From assembly GCF_018614195.1 (NCBI RefSeq), contig NZ_JAGGOT010000065.1, forward strand, positions 1 to 52,820: a stretch of DNA of 52,820 bases, in the 5' to 3' direction. Source of the stretch: Streptomyces sp. ISL-43 (GTDB lineage Bacteria; Actinomycetota; Actinomycetes; Streptomycetales; Streptomycetaceae). Shown in pieces: positions 51,301 through 52,820 of this stretch; position 1 is the first letter of the stretch; the number at the start of each line of letters is the position of its first letter. The translations under genes and the position numbers were made by a program. Below the pieces are notes generated by a model. It was not told the DNA's origin. It made no database searches and saw nothing but the letters and a program-made list of their open reading frames with translations.

Positions 51301-52544
51301 TGGGTCGCGAAGAAGGACGCCTTCTTGATGCTCTTGTCGTTCAGGTCGCTGGTGTCGAGTTGGACGTAGTAGCGCTCCAGGCCCGTCTTGGTCCGCCAGC
51401 GCTGGTAGCCGACACCCGGGTCGTAGGTGTCGGCGTAGTCGTCGTAGCTGGTGGTGGTGGGGTAGGCCTCCTGGACCCAGGCCCAGTGCTGGGTGCCGCG
51501 GTTGGTGGGGGTCCACGCCGGGTCGATGTACACCGGATAGGCGGTGGCCGGGTCGGCCAGGAAAACCTGGTCCGGGGTCAGGGCGATGCTGTCCTTGCCG
51601 AGGTCGGCCTGCAGCCGCGTGCTCTTGGCGAAGTCGCCCGGGCCGTCGCTGTCCGAGGCGGTCTTGGCCACGCCCTCGTCCGCCGCACCGGACGGTGCGC
51701 TCTCCGCGCTCATGACCGTCCGAGAGAAGGCGGCGGTGCCGGAGGGCTTGGCGAGCGGGGCCTGGACGGGGGCGGTGGAGTCCCACATGGTCGGGGTCGG
51801 CGCCTGGAAGACCGTGCGGCCCGACGCGTCGGCGGCCTTCAGGTTGCCCTGGCCGTCTGCGGAAACGGTGACACCCTCACCCTTGAGCCCCATAGTCAGC
51901 TTCGCGAGCTTCGGATTCCTGGCGGCCTCGGCGGACTTGACGACGAGGATCTGCGAGATCCCGCCGCTCTGGTCCGCGGTGACCATGAGGTCGGTGCCCG
52001 GGACCACCTCGCGGTAGACGGCGCTGGCCCCCTCCAGCACCGGGGCGGGAAGCGGCTCCGGCCAGCTCAGCACCAGCTGCTTTCCGTCCTGGTCCAAGGT
52101 GGCCAGCGGGGCGGTGCCGCCACCGGACAGGGTCAGACCGCTCACCGAGGCCTTCGGACGGAACGTTCCGTCAGCCGCCTTGACCAAGGTGGCGTCGAGG
52201 TCCACCCAACCGCCGTCGCGCTTGGTGCGCACGGGGGCGACGCTGCGGGTCAGCCCCAGGGCGCCGTCCGGATTGGCCACCACGGTGTCCGTCTCGGTCG
52301 TCGCCGCCGACACGGTGACGGGCCTACCCGTGCGCTTCGCCTCCGCCAGGGCGGCGTCCTCCGCCCGCTCCCGCTCGGTCGTCGGCCGCTCCGGCGGAGT
52401 CTGCGCGCTCGACGTGTCCACTGCTGGTGCTGCCGAGGCGCCTGGTGCGGCGCTGATGCCTGTCACGGACAGGGCCAGCGCGACCAGCCCTGCCACTGCG
52501 ACTGGCCGGCCGGCCCGTCGCTGTCTTCTCTGTATGCCCCCCAC
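48315..52544 (-). CDS. Secreted FG-GAP / LamG / ricin-lectin giant, copy 2
   Basis: 1409 residues from GTG at 52544 (GGGGAG, 7-nt spacing; a TTG at 52559 overlaps that site). Signal peptide: RRQRRAGRPVAVAGLVALAL then an Ala-rich cut region. The layout matches the protein at 34051-38412: propeptide-like GGWVDLDATLVKAADG, a DNRLRE-like domain (KASFFATQSYAADATCGNTY), FG-GAP repeats (LGDITGDERVDFIAPADNGD; DATGDGLADLWARD), LamG (~1118-1262; RSFTVSTWAKTQANAVVLSQ), and a C-terminal ricin lectin (KCLTTAAGGTGNRTLVQLNT; QQWLPTATSGFYNPQSLRCL). It is exported and likely carbohydrate-binding. The role is unknown; association with the nearby RHS toxin is inferred. Confidence 0.85.
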   Translation of the reverse strand: MGGIQRRQRRAGRPVAVAGLVALALSVTGISAAPGASAAPAVDTSSAQTPPERPTTERERAEDAALAEAKRTGRPVTVSAATTETDTVVANPDGALGLTRSVAPVRTKRDGGWVDLDATLVKAADGTFRPKASVSGLTLSGGGTAPLATLDQDGKQLVLSWPEPLPAPVLEGASAVYREVVPGTDLMVTADQSGGISQILVVKSAEAARNPKLAKLTMGLKGEGVTVSADGQGNLKAADASGRTVFQAPTPTMWDSTAPVQAPLAKPSGTAAFSRTVMSAESAPSGAADEGVAKTASDSDGPGDFAKSTRLQADLGKDSIALTPDQVFLADPATAYPVYIDPAWTPTNRGTQHWAWVQEAYPTTTSYDDYADTYDPGVGYQRWRTKTGLERYYVQLDTSDLNDKSIKKASFFATQSYAADATCGNTYNVDLHSTEPLLPNITWGSQPRDWEVLRTTSLNSAGGSGCPDSTTRGEWDVADHLTANMWRGNITYALFASNETKSSSNNGFKRFTRDKNNLPFLYIEYNRAPKTPWGLAMSPAPQSPSANSCGWVGATSYAGMRVSAWTGDPDDMATESRFMVYDTKGGAPAYDSGYIGQGSGDHQVSAHPTNLADGTSYSWQVQNFDGELGSAWVEGCRFTMDTQPPSVPVVTSAEYPPSGTLPGSTKYIGQSGNFTVAATDSLSGVLYYEWAFNSAIPVGGANRVDAAAVGGGATIPLTPTTWGTNVLRVQSVDRAGNRSQQQTYTFYVPDNPNAKTTLGDITGDERVDFIAPADNGDLIVYPTATDPATGGVTASNVANSPGGKGWGGGTLTTHRGGNGIRTDDLWAYRDGQLYLYRNAFTHGGLEAHGGFYFTAGDRGVVVRPDASTCTVAATGAPCGSVNYASNWSGVKQILAVGDAKPEAGVAPLNDLVTVESDSNGSRLLLFQGKGATGALEKPVVLVLSPSGWDNLTLIAPGDATGDGLADLWARDNTTGDLYQYANVAGNPAALGDHTKRTKIGSGVSAAAFPVIGSSGDTSADVPGVPDLWALDSQHRLRTWNGIATSGKVTGFRKAQTMGDARISTSHWKLNEGTGTAAADLRARNNATLGATGATWAADTVAGTATEVVNLDGITGTVTAAGPAVDTTRSFTVSTWAKTQANAVVLSQDGQHASGFMLWHDQDDKWHFGMSKKDDDGWDYDQTTVMNDAAKVRINEWTQLTATYDDTTGLIALYVNGTLAGTGHHPKANAWKATGPLVLGRFKNQSKPWSFWRGQISNVSVYDHSTVPSATRTTVVSAVSSTKCADDDHGSNAEGTRIHIWDCNTDPGPSQTFEIRENGELRVAGKCLTTAAGGTGNRTLVQLNTCNGAGGQQWLPTATSGFYNPQSLRCLDLPYARTDNGTQLELSDCNASNAQRWHASGLASPLGTTG

Positions 52545-52820
52545 GGCAAAACTCCCCAATGCGGTTGTGATTGCAACTGGGCGTGAACGCTAACAGCACC
52601 GTCGGACAACCCATCGGCAGTTGAGGATTCGGAAGCGCAAATTCCATGGGGGTTATTTTGGGTAACTGGGATCAATCGACCGCCTACATTAAGTCATCGC
52701 GTAGGCAAATTGCTGATTTTCGGTCATTGTTTGGAACGCGGCACTTCAAGGCGGAGTCTATTGTCCGGATTGAGTCATGTTTTGCGAACGACTAACAAGC
52801 TAGTGTCTAGTGATCCCAAT
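52545..52820. promoter_or_regulatory. AT-rich upstream region of LamG/ricin copy 2
   Basis: 276 bp, clearly less GC-rich than the genes, with TTTTGGGTAACTGGGATCAA and other low-GC stretches. Probably the promoter of the minus-strand gene; the sequence ends here. Confidence 0.4.

Noticed and set aside
48756..52586. A 1276-codon open frame on the plus strand
   Set aside because: It is antisense to the LamG/ricin gene; its Gly/Val/Ala-rich product matches the mirror of high-GC codons and no family. The minus-strand frame has a signal peptide and clear domains.

Overview
The window is about 70% GC, with actinobacterial codon use, strong GGAGG-type ribosome sites and families typical of Streptomyces (DUF397, DUF2637, DUF3631, XRE-plus-TPR-like sensors, LamG/ricin and RHS secreted giants). 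It reads as an accessory region of a Streptomyces-like chromosome, with no primary housekeeping operon apart from one tRNA-Arg(CCU).

0-8.5 kb: a minus-strand operon of coupled genes. A multi-pass membrane protein and a small protein with a C-terminal hydrophobic helix both carry a short NQVNTG tag. They are followed by a small all-helical protein ending in GRVYQAGRDQ, and then two tandem copies of a [STAND NTPase with TPRs + DUF397] pair whose NTPases begin with the same GRVYQA-type tag. This layout (tag at the C-terminus of a small partner, same tag at the N-terminus of the NLR) is that of amyloid-type signalling between an NLR and its effector. Both DUF397 genes carry a long poly-C tract in a loop; one copy is in frame (10 C) and the other out of frame (11 C).

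8.8-18.3 kb: a divergent membrane protein, a phiC31-gp3-like recombination directionality factor, a HAD hydrolase, an XRE regulator, a degenerate resolvase-like protein, and a compact biosynthesis-like group (two tiny coupled ORFs, sugar-transfer-type ATP-grasp, nucleotidyltransferase, cysteinyl-tRNA synthetase paralogue, 2OG-Fe(II) oxygenase) closed by a perfect 17-bp terminator.

18.3-26.9 kb: a mobilizable element whose integrase lies against the 3' end of tRNA-Arg(CCU): ParB-like protein, relaxase, MobC, DUF2637 membrane protein, iteron-like spacer, DUF3631 ATPase, Xis, repressor and tyrosine integrase. No FtsK/TraB-type translocase is visible. Four successive genes appear to use TTG or CTG starts.

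26.9-34 kb: a two-gene operon of a degenerate tyrosine-recombinase-like protein and a DDE (IS4-type YRE) transposase-like protein behind a tRNA-like sequence, then winged-helix proteins, an XRE/NUDIX-like pair with matching palindromes, and a frameshifted HEPN-like gene.

34-52.8 kb: a polymorphic toxin locus. A 2480-residue RHS protein with an in-frame ricin lectin insertion, a HINT pretoxin domain and a ~100-residue C-terminal toxin is followed, with 1-nt overlap, by an LRV/HEAT-like immunity protein. It is flanked by two paralogous secreted FG-GAP/LamG/ricin giants. Near 47-48.3 kb lies a graveyard (frameshifted integrase, a NUDIX tail, and a 143-bp repeat of the tRNA-Arg upstream flank), so the segment from about 27 to 48 kb is bracketed by direct repeats.
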